A DNA stretch of 64,000 bases from positions 2,356,001 through 2,420,000 of the forward strand of contig NZ_JBEFLP010000001.1 of assembly GCF_040149665.1 (NCBI RefSeq), written 5' to 3'. The position numbers were made by a program, and so were the translations under genes. Positions 26,616 through 36,312 of the stretch are shown piece after piece. Below the pieces are notes generated by a model. The model did no database searches. It was not told where the DNA came from and saw only the letters and a list, made by a program, of their open reading frames with translations. Source of the DNA: Sulfitobacter sp. HNIBRBA3233 (GTDB lineage Bacteria; Pseudomonadota; Alphaproteobacteria; Rhodobacterales; Rhodobacteraceae). Numbering within the stretch: the first letter of the stretch is position 1; each line of letters begins with the position of its first letter.

Positions 26616-27176
26616 TCAGGCGGTGTTCGACGAAACGCCAACCTGCGCGGGGCGCAGCAAACGGTCGTGCAGCATGAAACCTTCGGCTGCCACCTGAATG
26701 ATATGCCCGGCTTTTGTATCCGGCACCGGCGCTTCGAACATGGCCTGATGGTGCTGGGGATCGAAACGATCACCGACTTCCGGCGCGATCACTTCGATGC
26801 CGTGTTTCTTGAACACATTCAGAAGCTCGCGCATCGTCAGCTCGATGCCTTCCAGCAGCGGGCCCGAGATCGTGCGCTGTTCTTCTGTCGCCGCTTCAAG
26901 TGCGCGCTTCATGTTGTCGTAGACCGACAGCATATCGCGGGCGAGTTTTGATCCACCGTAGTTCTCGGCCTCGCGACGGTCCTTTTCGGATCGCTTGCGC
27001 GCATTCTCCGCATCGGCAAGCGCACGCATGAAGCGATCCTTGTACTGGTCCCGCTCCGCGATCAGGTTTTCCATTTCAAGCGCACTCTCGTCGATCTCTT
27101 CCATTTCATCGGCATAGGTCTCTGCCTCCGCGGCCTCGGGATCGTCGAGGAAATCATTTTCTTTCGGGTCTGCCAT
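26616..27176 (-). CDS. grpE: nucleotide exchange factor GrpE
   Basis: A 186-residue GrpE. It has an acidic N-terminal arm, the long coiled coil (about residues 35-75, LIAERDQYKDRFMRALADAEN), and the C-terminal beta domain with EGIELTMRELLNVFKKHGIEVI and the end motif VAAEGFMLHDRLLRPAQVGV. It releases ADP from DnaK during protein folding in the cytoplasm. It starts 9 bases after the hrcA stop, so it is cotranscribed with the heat-shock repressor, the usual alphaproteobacterial arrangement. Confidence 0.96.
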   Translation of the reverse strand: MADPKENDFLDDPEAAEAETYADEMEEIDESALEMENLIAERDQYKDRFMRALADAENARKRSEKDRREAENYGGSKLARDMLSVYDNMKRALEAATEEQRTISGPLLEGIELTMRELLNVFKKHGIEVIAPEVGDRFDPQHHQAMFEAPVPDTKAGHIIQVAAEGFMLHDRLLRPAQVGVSSNTA

Positions 27177-27185
27177 TATTCACCT

Positions 27186-28250
27186 CTAACTCCGGTCAGA
27201 AATCAATTTCCCGACCAGTTGCGCCGTGTAGTTCACGATCGGCACGATACGTCCATAGTTCAGGCGCGTGGGTCCGATGACCCCGACCGCGCCGACAATC
27301 TTACGATCCGAGTTCATATATGGGGAAACCACCAAAGAGGAACCCGAAAGTGAGAAAAGTTTGTTTTCCGACCCGATAAAAATGCGAACGCCATCGCCAT
27401 CTTCTGCCAGTTCCAGAAAATCGGCGATGTCTCGTTTCCGCTCAAGATCGTCAAACAGCGTGCGAATGCGTTCCAGGTCTTCGGCCTGCCCCTTTTCACC
27501 GATCAGATTCGCCCGCCCCCGAACGATCAGACGTTCGGGATAATCATCCTCGCCGTCCCAGATCACCGCACCGCTTTCCACCAGTTCGGCGGCCAGCGCG
27601 TCGATCTCCTGACGGCGTTTCTTCATCTCGGCCTTGATCGTGCCCTGAAGCTCGCTCAGTGTTTTGCCCTCGACCAGCGAATTCAGGAAATTCGCGGCCT
27701 CGCGCATGGAGCTTGGCGTCTGCCCGACGGGGGGTTGGAAAAGCCTGTTTTCCACATGCCCGTCCGAAAACACCAGAACGGCCAAAGCCCTGTCATGGGC
27801 AAGTGAAACGAATTCGATATGCCGTATCGGCGCTTCGTGTTTCGGTGCCAGAACCAGCGACGCACCATGGGTCACCCCGCTGAGCGCTGATCCCACACGA
27901 TCGAGAATACCCGCAACATCGTTGGAGTTGCTGCCCAGCGTCGCATCAATCTGCGCGCGGTCCTCTTCATCGGGTGTGCCGACTTCGAGCAGGCCGTCGA
28001 CGAACATCCGCAGGCCCAGTTGCGTCGGGATACGTCCGGCGCTGACGTGGGGGCTGTCCAGCAGACCCAGATACTCCAGATCCTGCATCACGTTGCGGAT
28101 CGTGGCGGCACTCACCTTTTCGCTGAAATCGCGGGTCAGTGTGCGCGAGCCCACCGGATCACCGTTTGCCAGATAGCCTTCGACGACGCGGCGAAACACT
28201 TCGCGCGACCGGTCGTTCATCTCCTGAAGAAGTCTCGACGTATCTGCCAT
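27186..28250 (-). CDS. hrcA: heat-inducible transcription repressor HrcA
   Basis: A 354-residue HrcA from ATG 28250. The N-terminal winged helix holds GDPVGSRTLTRDFSEKVSAATIRNVMQDLEYLG in pieces matching the family; the GAF-like central domain and C-terminal RLNYGRIVPIVNYTAQLVG end are also characteristic. It represses chaperonin genes by binding CIRCE; no CIRCE element was found near this gene, so it probably acts on groESL elsewhere. The much longer open frame upstream is only antisense to rph. The gap to the divergent rph is 96 bases; a TTGCGG-N17-TTAATG pair on the minus strand could be its promoter, but the match is weak. Confidence 0.95.
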   Translation of the reverse strand: MADTSRLLQEMNDRSREVFRRVVEGYLANGDPVGSRTLTRDFSEKVSAATIRNVMQDLEYLGLLDSPHVSAGRIPTQLGLRMFVDGLLEVGTPDEEDRAQIDATLGSNSNDVAGILDRVGSALSGVTHGASLVLAPKHEAPIRHIEFVSLAHDRALAVLVFSDGHVENRLFQPPVGQTPSSMREAANFLNSLVEGKTLSELQGTIKAEMKKRRQEIDALAAELVESGAVIWDGEDDYPERLIVRGRANLIGEKGQAEDLERIRTLFDDLERKRDIADFLELAEDGDGVRIFIGSENKLFSLSGSSLVVSPYMNSDRKIVGAVGVIGPTRLNYGRIVPIVNYTAQLVGKLISDRS

Positions 28251-28346
28251 CTCTTGCCCTTTGGAACACATTAAGGGTGCGGGGGTTGCATCCGCAAGGG
28301 ATCGGACGCTATCGAGATCATCGAACACATGAAAAAGGAAGAACCC

Positions 28347-29060
28347 ATGCGCCCCTCCGGTCGGAAATTGGACGAAATGCGAAATGTCTCGGTCGAGGTC
28401 GGCTTCACCAAGCACGCCGAAGGGTCCGCTCTGATCAAGATGGGGGATACCCATGTGTTGTGCACCGCGTCGATCGAAGCCCGCGTGCCACCGTTTATCA
28501 AGGGCTCCGGTTTGGGATGGGTCACCGCGGAATACGGCATGTTGCCGCGCGCAACGAACACGCGGATGCGCCGCGAGGCCGCATCGGGCAAGCAGGGCGG
28601 CCGCACCGTTGAAATCCAGCGGCTGATTGGCCGCAGCCTGCGCGCGGGTGTCGATCGCTCGGCCTTGGGCGAACGCCAGATCACCGTTGATTGCGACGTC
28701 CTTCAGGCCGATGGCGGAACGCGCTGCGCTTCGATCACCGGCGGCTGGATCGCGCTGCGCCTTGCCGTGAACAAATTGATGAAAGCGGGCGATGTCATTT
28801 CCGACCCGATGACCGATCCCGTCGCCGCAATCAGCTGCGGGATCTACGCGGGCCAGCCGGTGCTCGACCTCGACTACCCCGAGGATTCCGAAGCGGGTGT
28901 AGACGGTAATTTTATCATGACCGAAAGCGGCCAGATGATCGAAACCCAGATGAGCGCCGAGGGCGCCACATATAGCCGTGCGCAGATGAACGAACTTCTG
29001 GACCTTGCCGAAAAAGGGATCAAGCAGCTGACCGCGATCCAACGTGAGGCCTGCGCATGA
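28347..29060 (+). CDS. rph: ribonuclease PH
   Basis: A 237-residue RNase PH, the standard length, starting at ATG 28347 with AAGGAAGA six bases ahead. Family segments are [19 protein letters not shown] at the start, [14 protein letters not shown], the [14 protein letters not shown] substrate loop and the phosphate-binding [20 protein letters not shown] region. It trims the 3' end of pre-tRNA by phosphorolysis. Its stop overlaps the rdgB start as ATGA, heading the rph-rdgB-hemW run. The longer frame starting at 28329 has no support. Confidence 0.96.
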   Translation: MRPSGRKLDEMRNVSVEVGFTKHAEGSALIKMGDTHVLCTASIEARVPPFIKGSGLGWVTAEYGMLPRATNTRMRREAASGKQGGRTVEIQRLIGRSLRAGVDRSALGERQITVDCDVLQADGGTRCASITGGWIALRLAVNKLMKAGDVISDPMTDPVAAISCGIYAGQPVLDLDYPEDSEAGVDGNFIMTESGQMIETQMSAEGATYSRAQMNELLDLAEKGIKQLTAIQREACA

Positions 29061-29668
29061 GCCGAAAGTTTACCGGCGACCGGCTTTTGATCGCCACACA
29101 CAACGCCGGCAAGCTGCAAGAAATGACCGAACTTTTCGGCCCCCGCGGGATCACCGTGGTCGGCGCGAAAGAGTTCAACCTGCCCGAACCGGAAGAGACT
29201 GAAGATACATTCGTCGGCAACGCGCGGATCAAGGCCCATGCCGCGGCCAAGGCAACCGGCCTGCCCGCCTTGTCCGACGACAGCGGCATTCAGGTCGCGG
29301 CCCTTGATAATGCGCCGGGTGTCTACACCGCCGACTGGGCCGAGACACCCCAAGGCCGCGATTTCGTGATGGCCATGGAAAAAACCCATCGCCTCCTCGA
29401 AGAGACCGGCGCACCCGAACCGCACCTTGCGCGGTTTTGCTCAACCCTCGTTCTGGCCTGGCCCGACGGGCACGATGAAGTCGCCGAAGGAAAGATTGAC
29501 GGGCATTTCGTCTGGCCGATGCGGGGACAGACGGGTCACGGCTATGATCCGATCTTCCAGCCCATCGGCGAAACCCGAACCTTCGCGGAAATGTCCCACG
29601 ACGAAAAGAACGCGATCAGCCACCGGTCCGACGCCGTGGCAAAACTGCTGGCCAAATGTTTTGACTGA
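29057..29668 (+). CDS. rdgB: dITP/XTP pyrophosphatase (RdgB/HAM1)
   Basis: A 203-residue nucleoside-triphosphate pyrophosphatase. The N-terminal [14 protein letters not shown] binds the nucleotide phosphates, [13 protein letters not shown] carries the catalytic Asp residues, GYDPIFQP is the base-recognition motif, and the C-terminal [10 protein letters not shown] completes the family pattern. It removes dITP and XTP from the nucleotide pool. It is translationally coupled to rph (ATGA) and overlaps the hemW start by 8 bases. Confidence 0.96.
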   Translation: MSRKFTGDRLLIATHNAGKLQEMTELFGPRGITVVGAKEFNLPEPEETEDTFVGNARIKAHAAAKATGLPALSDDSGIQVAALDNAPGVYTADWAETPQGRDFVMAMEKTHRLLEETGAPEPHLARFCSTLVLAWPDGHDEVAEGKIDGHFVWPMRGQTGHGYDPIFQPIGETRTFAEMSHDEKNAISHRSDAVAKLLAKCFD

Positions 29669-30818
29669 AGACTGGCGTCAGGGTGGTTTCGGCATCTATA
29701 TCCATTGGCCGTTCTGCGAAGCAAAATGCCCCTACTGCGATTTCAACAGCCATGTCGCCCGCCATATCGATCAGGCCGCGTGGAAGGCCGCCTATCTGTC
29801 CGAGCTGAAGCGCTACGCATCAGAAACCCCCGGTCGTGTTGTCACATCCGTTTTCTTCGGTGGTGGCACGCCCAGTTTGATGGATCCCGAAACCGTTGCC
29901 ACGGTTATCGAGGAAATCCGCCGCCTCTGGCCCGTCGCGAATGATCTGGAAATCACGCTCGAGGCAAACCCCGGCTCGGTCGAGGCTGGCCGGTTTCAGG
30001 CCTACCGTGATGGCGGTGTTTCACGTGTGTCGATGGGACTTCAGGCCCTCAACAACGAGGACCTCCGCCGCCTAGGGCGGATCCATACCGTTGAAGAAGC
30101 GTTGCGCGCCTTCGATGTCGCGCGCAACTGCTTCGAGCGCGTCAGTTTTGATCTGATCTATGCGCGTCAGAACCAGACGCTGGACCAGTGGGAAGCTGAG
30201 CTTAAACAGGCCCTAAACCTCGCGATAGACCATCTTTCCCTGTACCAGCTTACGATCGAGGACGGGACCGCGTTCGGTGACCGCTACGCCTTGGGAAAAC
30301 TGCGCGGCCTGCCCGGTGAGGATCTGGGCGCGGACATGTTCGATCTGACGCAGGATGTCTGTGCCGCCGCCGGAATGCCCGCTTACGAAGTTTCCAACCA
30401 CGCGCGCGACGGTGCGCAATCGCGGCACAACCTGATCTATTGGCGCTACGGCGATTACCTTGGCATTGGTCCCGGTGCGCATGGCCGGCTGAGCCTGAAC
30501 CAGAAACGCCACGCGACCTTCTGCTACAGCAATCCCAAGCGCTGGCTTGATGCCGTGGACGCAAATGCGCCCGAGCAGGAGCGCGAAACGCTTGATGCGA
30601 GCGACGCCGCGACGGAATTTCTGCTTATGGGCCTCAGGTTGCGCGAGGGCGTGAGCCTTGGCCGCTACGAGGCAATCGCGGGTGCACCGCTTTCCGAAGA
30701 GCGTCTCGATCATTTACGCTCTCTGGGCATGATCGAGACGCTGGAGGACAGGTTAATCGTTTCAGATCAGGGGTTTAGAGTACTAAACGCCGTGATTTCC
30801 GAACTTCTCAGGGACTAG
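29661..30818 (+). CDS. hemW: radical SAM heme chaperone HemW
   Basis: A 385-residue radical-SAM protein. Starting from TTG 29661 the text is [19 protein letters not shown], with the FeS-binding cysteines at 19, 23 and 26 (CEAKCPYC), then FFGGGTPSLM and the HemW-type ISFDLIYARQNQT and LSLYQLTIEDGTAF segments. No ATG lies near the expected N-terminus and the TTG overlaps the end of rdgB by 8 bases, so TTG is the likely start; frames that begin further up lie inside rdgB. The CNRH residues of true coproporphyrinogen dehydrogenase (HemN) are absent at the N-terminus, favouring HemW. Its TAG is shared with the parB stop on the other strand (CTAG, 30815-30818). Confidence 0.93.
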   Translation: MTEDWRQGGFGIYIHWPFCEAKCPYCDFNSHVARHIDQAAWKAAYLSELKRYASETPGRVVTSVFFGGGTPSLMDPETVATVIEEIRRLWPVANDLEITLEANPGSVEAGRFQAYRDGGVSRVSMGLQALNNEDLRRLGRIHTVEEALRAFDVARNCFERVSFDLIYARQNQTLDQWEAELKQALNLAIDHLSLYQLTIEDGTAFGDRYALGKLRGLPGEDLGADMFDLTQDVCAAAGMPAYEVSNHARDGAQSRHNLIYWRYGDYLGIGPGAHGRLSLNQKRHATFCYSNPKRWLDAVDANAPEQERETLDASDAATEFLLMGLRLREGVSLGRYEAIAGAPLSEERLDHLRSLGMIETLEDRLIVSDQGFRVLNAVISELLRD

Positions 30819-31705
30819 TTTCCGCCCAGGATCCGACACAGTTCGTCCAGCTGGTCGAGAGACGTGTAATTCAGAACCATCTGCCCCGATTCCTGCCCCG
30901 GTTTGTGGTTCAGGGTTACTTTCATGCGCAGGTTCGCTGAAAGGTCATCTTCCAACGCCTTGGTATCGGCATCTTTTTCGACCTTCGGCTTCTGCGCGGC
31001 AGGCTGCGGTGCGTCACCCGAGAGCTCCTTCTTCACCAAGGCCTCCGTGGCACGCACGGACAAACCGCCGCGAATGATTTGCTGCGCCAGCCTCAGCGGA
31101 TCCTGTGACGGGATCAATGCCCGTGCGTGACCGGCACTCAGTTCACCCTTGCGCAGCATATCGAGAACCGCGTCGGGCAGGTTGAGAAGACGAAGGAGGT
31201 TCGCGATGTGGCTGCGGCTTTTCCCCAACGCTTCTGCAAGCTTTTCCTGTGTGTGGCCAAAACGGTCCATCAGCTGCTTGTAGCCCGCCGCCTCCTCTGC
31301 GGCATTCAAATCGGCGCGCTGGATGTTTTCGATGATCGCGACTTCGAGAACCTCGATATCGCTGTAATCCCGTACGATCACGGGAAGCTGGTGCAGCTGC
31401 GCCATCTGCGCGGCACGCCAGCGGCGTTCGCCGGCGACGATCTCAAAACGCCCCTCGCCACTCTTGCGCACGATCAGTGGCTGAAGAACGCCCTTTTCCT
31501 TGATCGACGCGGAGAGATCCTGAAGATCATCTGCCGTGAACTGCTTGCGGGGCTGATCCGGATTCGGGGCAATCTGCTCGATCGGAACCATCTGATCGGC
31601 GGCTGACGGGCCCTGCGCCGCTGCAGTCTCAGTCTCGTTCACATCGGCCATCAGGGCCGAAAGCCCGCGGCCAAGGCCCCTTTTCCGTTCTGAATTATCC
31701 GACAT
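30815..31705 (-). CDS. parB: chromosome partitioning protein ParB
   Basis: A 296-residue ParB/Spo0J. The N-terminal CTPase/nuclease-fold domain has IAPNPDQPRKQF and the FEIVAGERRWRAAQ motif; the central helix-turn-helix reads GHTQEKLAEALGKSRSHIANLLRLL and reads parS; a short C-terminal dimer domain ends the chain. It loads at parS sites and spreads to form the partition complex. Two perfect parS sites lie in rsmG and mnmG 1.4 and 3.3 kb upstream. The start overlaps the parA end by 11 bases. Confidence 0.97.
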   Translation of the reverse strand: MSDNSERKRGLGRGLSALMADVNETETAAAQGPSAADQMVPIEQIAPNPDQPRKQFTADDLQDLSASIKEKGVLQPLIVRKSGEGRFEIVAGERRWRAAQMAQLHQLPVIVRDYSDIEVLEVAIIENIQRADLNAAEEAAGYKQLMDRFGHTQEKLAEALGKSRSHIANLLRLLNLPDAVLDMLRKGELSAGHARALIPSQDPLRLAQQIIRGGLSVRATEALVKKELSGDAPQPAAQKPKVEKDADTKALEDDLSANLRMKVTLNHKPGQESGQMVLNYTSLDQLDELCRILGGN

Positions 31706-32522
31706 GCTGCACCTCTTTCACTTCATTCTCGTTATTTTCCATCAGCTCTTTCGCCAGCTCGCGGTACGCCAATGCCCCTTTTGACGTGCTGTCATACGCC
31801 AGAACCGGCATCGCGAAACTAGGCGATTCACTGACGCGCACGTTCCGCGGGATCAGGGTCTTAAACACCAGATCGCCAAGGTTATCGCGCGCATCCTGCT
31901 CAACCTGTTGGGAGAGGTTGTTACGCCGGTCGTACATCGTCAGGACGACGCCCTCGATCCGCAGGTTCTTGTTTCCGGACTGTCTGACTTCACGAATGGT
32001 CAGCATCAGCTGTGAAAGACCTTCAAGGGCAAAAAACTCACTCTGAAGCGGTACGAGAATGGAATGCGCGGCTATCATCGCGTTAACTGTCAGCAGGTTC
32101 AGCGACGGAGGGCAATCGATCAGGATATAATCGAACGCGAAACTGTCCATCTGGGTTTGCCGCAGCGCGTCATGCAGCAAAAAGCTGCGTTTTTCGTTCG
32201 TCAGCAATTCAAGGTCAGCCGAGCTGAGATCAACTGTCGCCGGAACGATAAAGAGGTTTTCCGTCGCCGTCTTCAGGATAACTTTCTGAAGGTCGACATC
32301 TTCCAGCAGCAACTCATAGGTCGTGAATTCACGATCATCCAGCTCGATACCAAGGCCTGTCGAGGCATTCCCCTGAGGATCAAGATCGATCACCAGCACG
32401 CGGCGCCCCTCCTCGGCAAGCGCGGCAGAAAGATTAATGGCTGTCGTGGTCTTGCCGACGCCGCCTTTCTGGTTGGCGATTGCGATGATTTTCGGACCCT
32501 GGGGGCGGGAAAGGTCAGACAC
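31695..32522 (-). CDS. parA: chromosome partitioning ATPase ParA
   Basis: A 275-residue deviant-Walker ATPase with KGGVGKTTTAIN near residue 19, LVIDLDPQGNASTGLG and YILIDCPPSLNLLTVNA. It binds nucleoid DNA in the ATP form and is released by ParB, moving the origin region to the new pole. GTG 32522 lies inside the last codons of rsmG (8-base overlap). It belongs to the mnmE-mnmG-rsmG-parA-parB run. Confidence 0.97.
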   Translation of the reverse strand: MSDLSRPQGPKIIAIANQKGGVGKTTTAINLSAALAEEGRRVLVIDLDPQGNASTGLGIELDDREFTTYELLLEDVDLQKVILKTATENLFIVPATVDLSSADLELLTNEKRSFLLHDALRQTQMDSFAFDYILIDCPPSLNLLTVNAMIAAHSILVPLQSEFFALEGLSQLMLTIREVRQSGNKNLRIEGVVLTMYDRRNNLSQQVEQDARDNLGDLVFKTLIPRNVRVSESPSFAMPVLAYDSTSKGALAYRELAKELMENNENEVKEVQHVG

Positions 32523-33126
32523 GCGCGAGCTCCTTGATTTTCAAGATAATGGCGTCGGGATTGGTTTTACTCTTAATCGGTTCGAGGTCGTATGACCACT
32601 CTTTGCGAGCCGCCGCATCCTCTTCGCGCCAGCGCGCGCCCTTCGGGAACAGCGCGACACCGTCTGGCGCAAGATGCTGGTGGGCATGTAACAGCAATCC
32701 ACTCAGATCATCCAAGGCGCGCGCCGATAGCACCGAGGCATTCTGCGGTTCCATCTCGTCAATCCGCGAGGCGTGAACGGTGACATTCAGGTCCAGCTCT
32801 CGCGCGGCGGTCCGCAGGAATGCACACTTCCGCTGATCACTGTCGACCAAGGTAAACGCGCGCGTAGCGTCTTCCTCTTTCGCCAGAACAGCCGCAACAA
32901 TTCCGGGGAAGCCGCCGCCGCTGCCGATATCCAGCCAGTGGCCCGCAGCTGGCGCGACGTCGAAGATCTGCACGGAATCAAGAATATGCCGCGACCAGAT
33001 TTTTTCTGCATCCTGCCTGGAGACAAGATTGATCTTCTTCGTCCACTTCGCGACCAGCGCCTCGAAATGCCTCAACCTCTCCATTGTTTCACGTGAAACA
33101 TTTGGAAGAGCGTCACGCTCGGTCAT
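32515..33126 (-). CDS. rsmG: 16S rRNA (guanine-N7)-methyltransferase RsmG
   Basis: A 203-residue Rossmann methyltransferase (formerly GidB) with [19 protein letters not shown] as the SAM site, HILDSVQI just before it, and the family core [13 protein letters not shown]. It methylates G527 of 16S rRNA. Residues 9-14 (NVSRET) are encoded by a perfect parS palindrome. The start overlaps the end of mnmG by 4 bases. Confidence 0.96.
   Translation of the reverse strand: MTERDALPNVSRETMERLRHFEALVAKWTKKINLVSRQDAEKIWSRHILDSVQIFDVAPAAGHWLDIGSGGGFPGIVAAVLAKEEDATRAFTLVDSDQRKCAFLRTAARELDLNVTVHASRIDEMEPQNASVLSARALDDLSGLLLHAHQHLAPDGVALFPKGARWREEDAAARKEWSYDLEPIKSKTNPDAIILKIKELARV
33085..33100. promoter_or_regulatory. 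parS site 1, inside rsmG
   Basis: TGTTTCACGTGAAACA, the exact 16-bp parS consensus bound by ParB, lying in frame in the 5' end of rsmG. It is about 5 kb from the proposed origin. Confidence 0.95.
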
Positions 33127-34994
33127 GCTGATTTTTTCTTTCCGGCACGGCGCAGCATCGCGAGGATCAGCGTCAGTGCGGCGGGAGTCATACCGTCAAT
33201 CCGCGCCGCTTGCGCCAATGAGGTTGGCCTGACCTTTTGAAGCTTGCTTTTCAGTTCATTGGACAAGCCTTCAATCTCCTGAAAAGAAAACTCGGCGGGA
33301 ATCTTCTCACCTTCGTCCTTGCGAAGCGCAGCAACATCCTGCTCCTGACGCTTGATATAATTCGCGTAGAGCGCATCCTTCGCGACTTGGTCCGAGATCG
33401 CGCTATCAAAGCCAGCGAGACCGGGATCAAGCTGTGCCACCTGATCAAAGGTCACCTTTGGAAAGGCGAGCAGCTGAAAGCCGCTCCGCCGTTGACCATC
33501 TTGGTTAATCGCAATCCCGGCTGCGGCGATTTCCTTGGGCGTAAACGTCGTTGCTTCAAGCTGCGCACGGCACGCATCCAGCCGCTCCATCTTATCCTTG
33601 AAGATCTCTTGACGCTTCAAAGATACACAACCCGCTGCGATCCCGACAGGCGTAAGCCGTTGATCCGCGTTATCTGCCCGCAAAGACAGCCGGAATTCTG
33701 CGCGCGACGTGAACATTCTGTAGGGCTCGGTAACACCTCGGGTCGTCAAATCGTCGATCATCACACCGATATAGCTATCCGTCCGGCTGAAATGCAGCGG
33801 CTCCCCGCCCCGAGCGGAAATCGATGCGTTCAATCCCGCAACCATTCCTTGCGCGGCAGCTTCTTCGTAGCCCGTCGTCCCGTTGATCTGGCCGGCAAGA
33901 TACAGGCCGGGCACGTCACGCAACTCCAGCGTCTTTTTGAGAGCGCGAGGATCGACGTAATCGTATTCGATCGCGTAGCCAGGCTGAAGGATCGTAACCT
34001 CTTCAAGCCCCGCTATGGAGCGCACATATTCATCCTGCACGTCCAGCGGCAGCGACGTCGAAATACCGTTCGGATAAATCGTCGAGTCGCTGAGGCTTTC
34101 GGGTTCGAGGAAGATCTGGTGCGAGGTCTTGTCGGCAAACCTGACAACTTTATCCTCGATTGAGGGGCAGTATCGCGGGCCAACGCCGTCAATATGCCCG
34201 CCGTACATCGCGGACCGTCCGAGGTTCTCACGGATGATGTCATGCGTTTTCTCATTCGTATGCGTGATACCGCAGGAGATCTGGCGCGCGGACGGACGGT
34301 TTGACATGAAAGAAAACAGCGTCGGATCCTCATCCGCCGGCTGCATTTCCAATCCTTCCCAACGGATCGTTTTTCCGTCGAGCCGTGGCGGCGTTCCCGT
34401 CTTCAACCGGCCAAGCGGCAGGTTGAAGGAGTCGATACGCTCGGCCAGCCGGATGGACGGCTTGTCTCCCATGCGCCCGCCGGATTTCTGCACATCCCCA
34501 ATATGGATGACACCACGAAGGAAAGTGCCCGTCGTCAGGATCACGGAACTTGCCCTGATCTGATCCTCGCCATTGAAAATCACGCCACAAACGCGGCCGC
34601 CTTCCATGACGAGGTCGGTCGCTTCGCCCTCGATTATGGTGATGCGCGGATTGGCTTCCGTTTCGGCCAGCATTGCTTCGCGATAGATTTTGCGATCAGC
34701 CTGCGCGCGGGGCCCCTGCACCGCCGGGCCTTTCCGGCGGTTCAGAAGCCGAAACTGGATCCCGGCCTTGTCGGCAACTCGCCCCATGACACCATCCAGC
34801 GCGTCAATCTCGCGGACCAGATGCCCTTTGCCCAAACCACCAATGGCCGGGTTACACGACATCACGCCAATCGTATCACGCGACATGGTCAGGAGTGCTG
34901 TTTCGGACCCCATGCGCGCGGCGGCATGCGCGGCCTCGGCGCCCGCATGGCCCCCACCGATAACGATGACATCAAAATGTTTCACGTGAAACAA
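33123..34994 (-). CDS. mnmG: tRNA uridine-5-carboxymethylaminomethyl synthesis enzyme MnmG
   Basis: A 623-residue FAD protein (GidA). It begins [22 protein letters not shown] (FAD site), followed by [36 protein letters not shown] and [11 protein letters not shown], all family signatures; the helical C-terminal domain contacts MnmE. Together with MnmE it modifies U34 of certain tRNAs. The annotated start is TTG 34994; GTG 34985 (MKHFDV..., 620 residues) lies at the centre of the parS palindrome, with GAGG about 10 bases ahead, and may be the true start. Second gene of the mnmE-parB run. Confidence 0.96.
   Translation of the reverse strand: MFHVKHFDVIVIGGGHAGAEAAHAAARMGSETALLTMSRDTIGVMSCNPAIGGLGKGHLVREIDALDGVMGRVADKAGIQFRLLNRRKGPAVQGPRAQADRKIYREAMLAETEANPRITIIEGEATDLVMEGGRVCGVIFNGEDQIRASSVILTTGTFLRGVIHIGDVQKSGGRMGDKPSIRLAERIDSFNLPLGRLKTGTPPRLDGKTIRWEGLEMQPADEDPTLFSFMSNRPSARQISCGITHTNEKTHDIIRENLGRSAMYGGHIDGVGPRYCPSIEDKVVRFADKTSHQIFLEPESLSDSTIYPNGISTSLPLDVQDEYVRSIAGLEEVTILQPGYAIEYDYVDPRALKKTLELRDVPGLYLAGQINGTTGYEEAAAQGMVAGLNASISARGGEPLHFSRTDSYIGVMIDDLTTRGVTEPYRMFTSRAEFRLSLRADNADQRLTPVGIAAGCVSLKRQEIFKDKMERLDACRAQLEATTFTPKEIAAAGIAINQDGQRRSGFQLLAFPKVTFDQVAQLDPGLAGFDSAISDQVAKDALYANYIKRQEQDVAALRKDEGEKIPAEFSFQEIEGLSNELKSKLQKVRPTSLAQAARIDGMTPAALTLILAMLRRAGKKKSA
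34978..34993. promoter_or_regulatory. parS site 2, at the start of mnmG
   Basis: TGTTTCACGTGAAACA, a second perfect parS, encoding the FHVKH residues at the MnmG N-terminus and covering its alternative GTG start. ParB binding here could touch translation-start-proximal transcription; that is inference. Confidence 0.95.
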
Positions 34995-34997
34995 TCC

Positions 34998-36284
34998 TCA
35001 CTTACCCAAGCAGAAACTTGCAAAGATCTCGTCCAGCAAGTTTTCAGCATCAATCCGCCCTACGAGCACTTCAAGCGCGTGGATTCCGATTCTCAGCTCC
35101 GCTGCCGCTATATCGTAGACATCGGGGCCATCCTCAAGAAGCTCAAGCGCCCTGTTCAAACCAGCCGAAGCTTGCTGCATCGCCGCAGCATGACGTGCGT
35201 GTGTGGCCAGACCGGCGCCGGAAACGAAGTCCTGCAACCTTGTCTGGATCTCCGCCAGAAGTTGATCCACCCCTGCCCCCGTCTCGCCGGAAACAGCGGG
35301 GTAGGACGCCCCGGTCAAATCAGCCTTTGCCGAGAGCATAACATCCCCTTCAACCGGAGTCATCGGGGGTTCGTCGCCTTCCTCCAACAGGAACACGCGC
35401 AAGTCAGCCAGCTCGGCACGGGCGAGCGCGCGCTCGACGCCCAGTGTTTCCACCAGATCATCGCTTTGGCGGATGCCGGCCGTATCAAGCAGAGTCACCG
35501 CAAGTCCACCCAGATCCATTCGGACTTCGATCACATCGCGGGTTGTGCCGGCAACGTTCGAGGTGATCGCCGCGTCCCGCCCCGCCAGTCGATTCAGCAG
35601 CGTCGATTTTCCGACGTTCGGCGCGCCAATGATGGCGACTTCGAAACCGGTCCTGATTCTCTCGGCGGCCTTGATCCCCTTGATCTCGTGCACCAGGGCT
35701 TTGTCCGTTTGAACCAGAAGCTCGCGGACCTCATCGCTTACATCGACCGGGACATCTTCGTCTGCGAAATCGATTGTCGCTTCGAGCAGTGCTGCCGCCC
35801 GGATCAGCGATTTTCGCCATTCCTCGACCTTATCGCCAAGGTCGCCTGACAGTACCCGAAGCGCCTGCTTCCGCTGTGCTTCGGTCTCAGCCTCGATCAG
35901 ATCACCCAAGCCTTCGACCTGCGTCAGATCAAGGCGCCCGTTCTCGAGCGCGCGGCGGGTAAATTCACCGGGCTCCGCCAGACGGCAGCCATCGAAACCA
36001 CCCAGAACTTCAAGGGTGCGGTGCATGATTGCTATGCTGCCGTGGAGATGGAGTTCGACAACATCTTCCCCGGTAAAGCTATTGGGGCCGTCGAATCGCA
36101 GGACCAGGGCCTGGTCGATGAATTCACCAGCCCCATCGCGTAGCATACGCAGCGCTGTCTGGCGGTGTTCGGGCAGAACACCAACCAGATTTGCAGCAAT
36201 TTCATGCGCAGAAGGGCCAGAGATCCGAACGACGGATACCCCGGCCCGACCCACTGCAGTGGCTTGGGCGAAAATCGTATCCAT
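34998..36284 (-). CDS. mnmE: tRNA modification GTPase MnmE
   Basis: A 428-residue GTPase. The N-terminal tetrahydrofolate-binding domain begins MDTIFAQATAVGRAGVSVVRISG; the inserted G domain has P-loop GAPNVGKS and the DTAG switch; the C-terminal CLGK completes the family's C-x-G-K signature with the catalytic Cys. Works with MnmG on tRNA U34. It lies 28 bases after rho on the same strand and 3 bases before mnmG. Confidence 0.96.
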   Translation of the reverse strand: MDTIFAQATAVGRAGVSVVRISGPSAHEIAANLVGVLPEHRQTALRMLRDGAGEFIDQALVLRFDGPNSFTGEDVVELHLHGSIAIMHRTLEVLGGFDGCRLAEPGEFTRRALENGRLDLTQVEGLGDLIEAETEAQRKQALRVLSGDLGDKVEEWRKSLIRAAALLEATIDFADEDVPVDVSDEVRELLVQTDKALVHEIKGIKAAERIRTGFEVAIIGAPNVGKSTLLNRLAGRDAAITSNVAGTTRDVIEVRMDLGGLAVTLLDTAGIRQSDDLVETLGVERALARAELADLRVFLLEEGDEPPMTPVEGDVMLSAKADLTGASYPAVSGETGAGVDQLLAEIQTRLQDFVSGAGLATHARHAAAMQQASAGLNRALELLEDGPDVYDIAAAELRIGIHALEVLVGRIDAENLLDEIFASFCLGK

Positions 36285-36312
36285 AGACCTAAGCCTTTGA
36301 ATTTACGTTATT

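Noticed and set aside
28251-28346. CIRCE element expected with hrcA
   Set aside because: No TTAGCACTC / GAGTGCTAA pair in the hrcA-rph gap.
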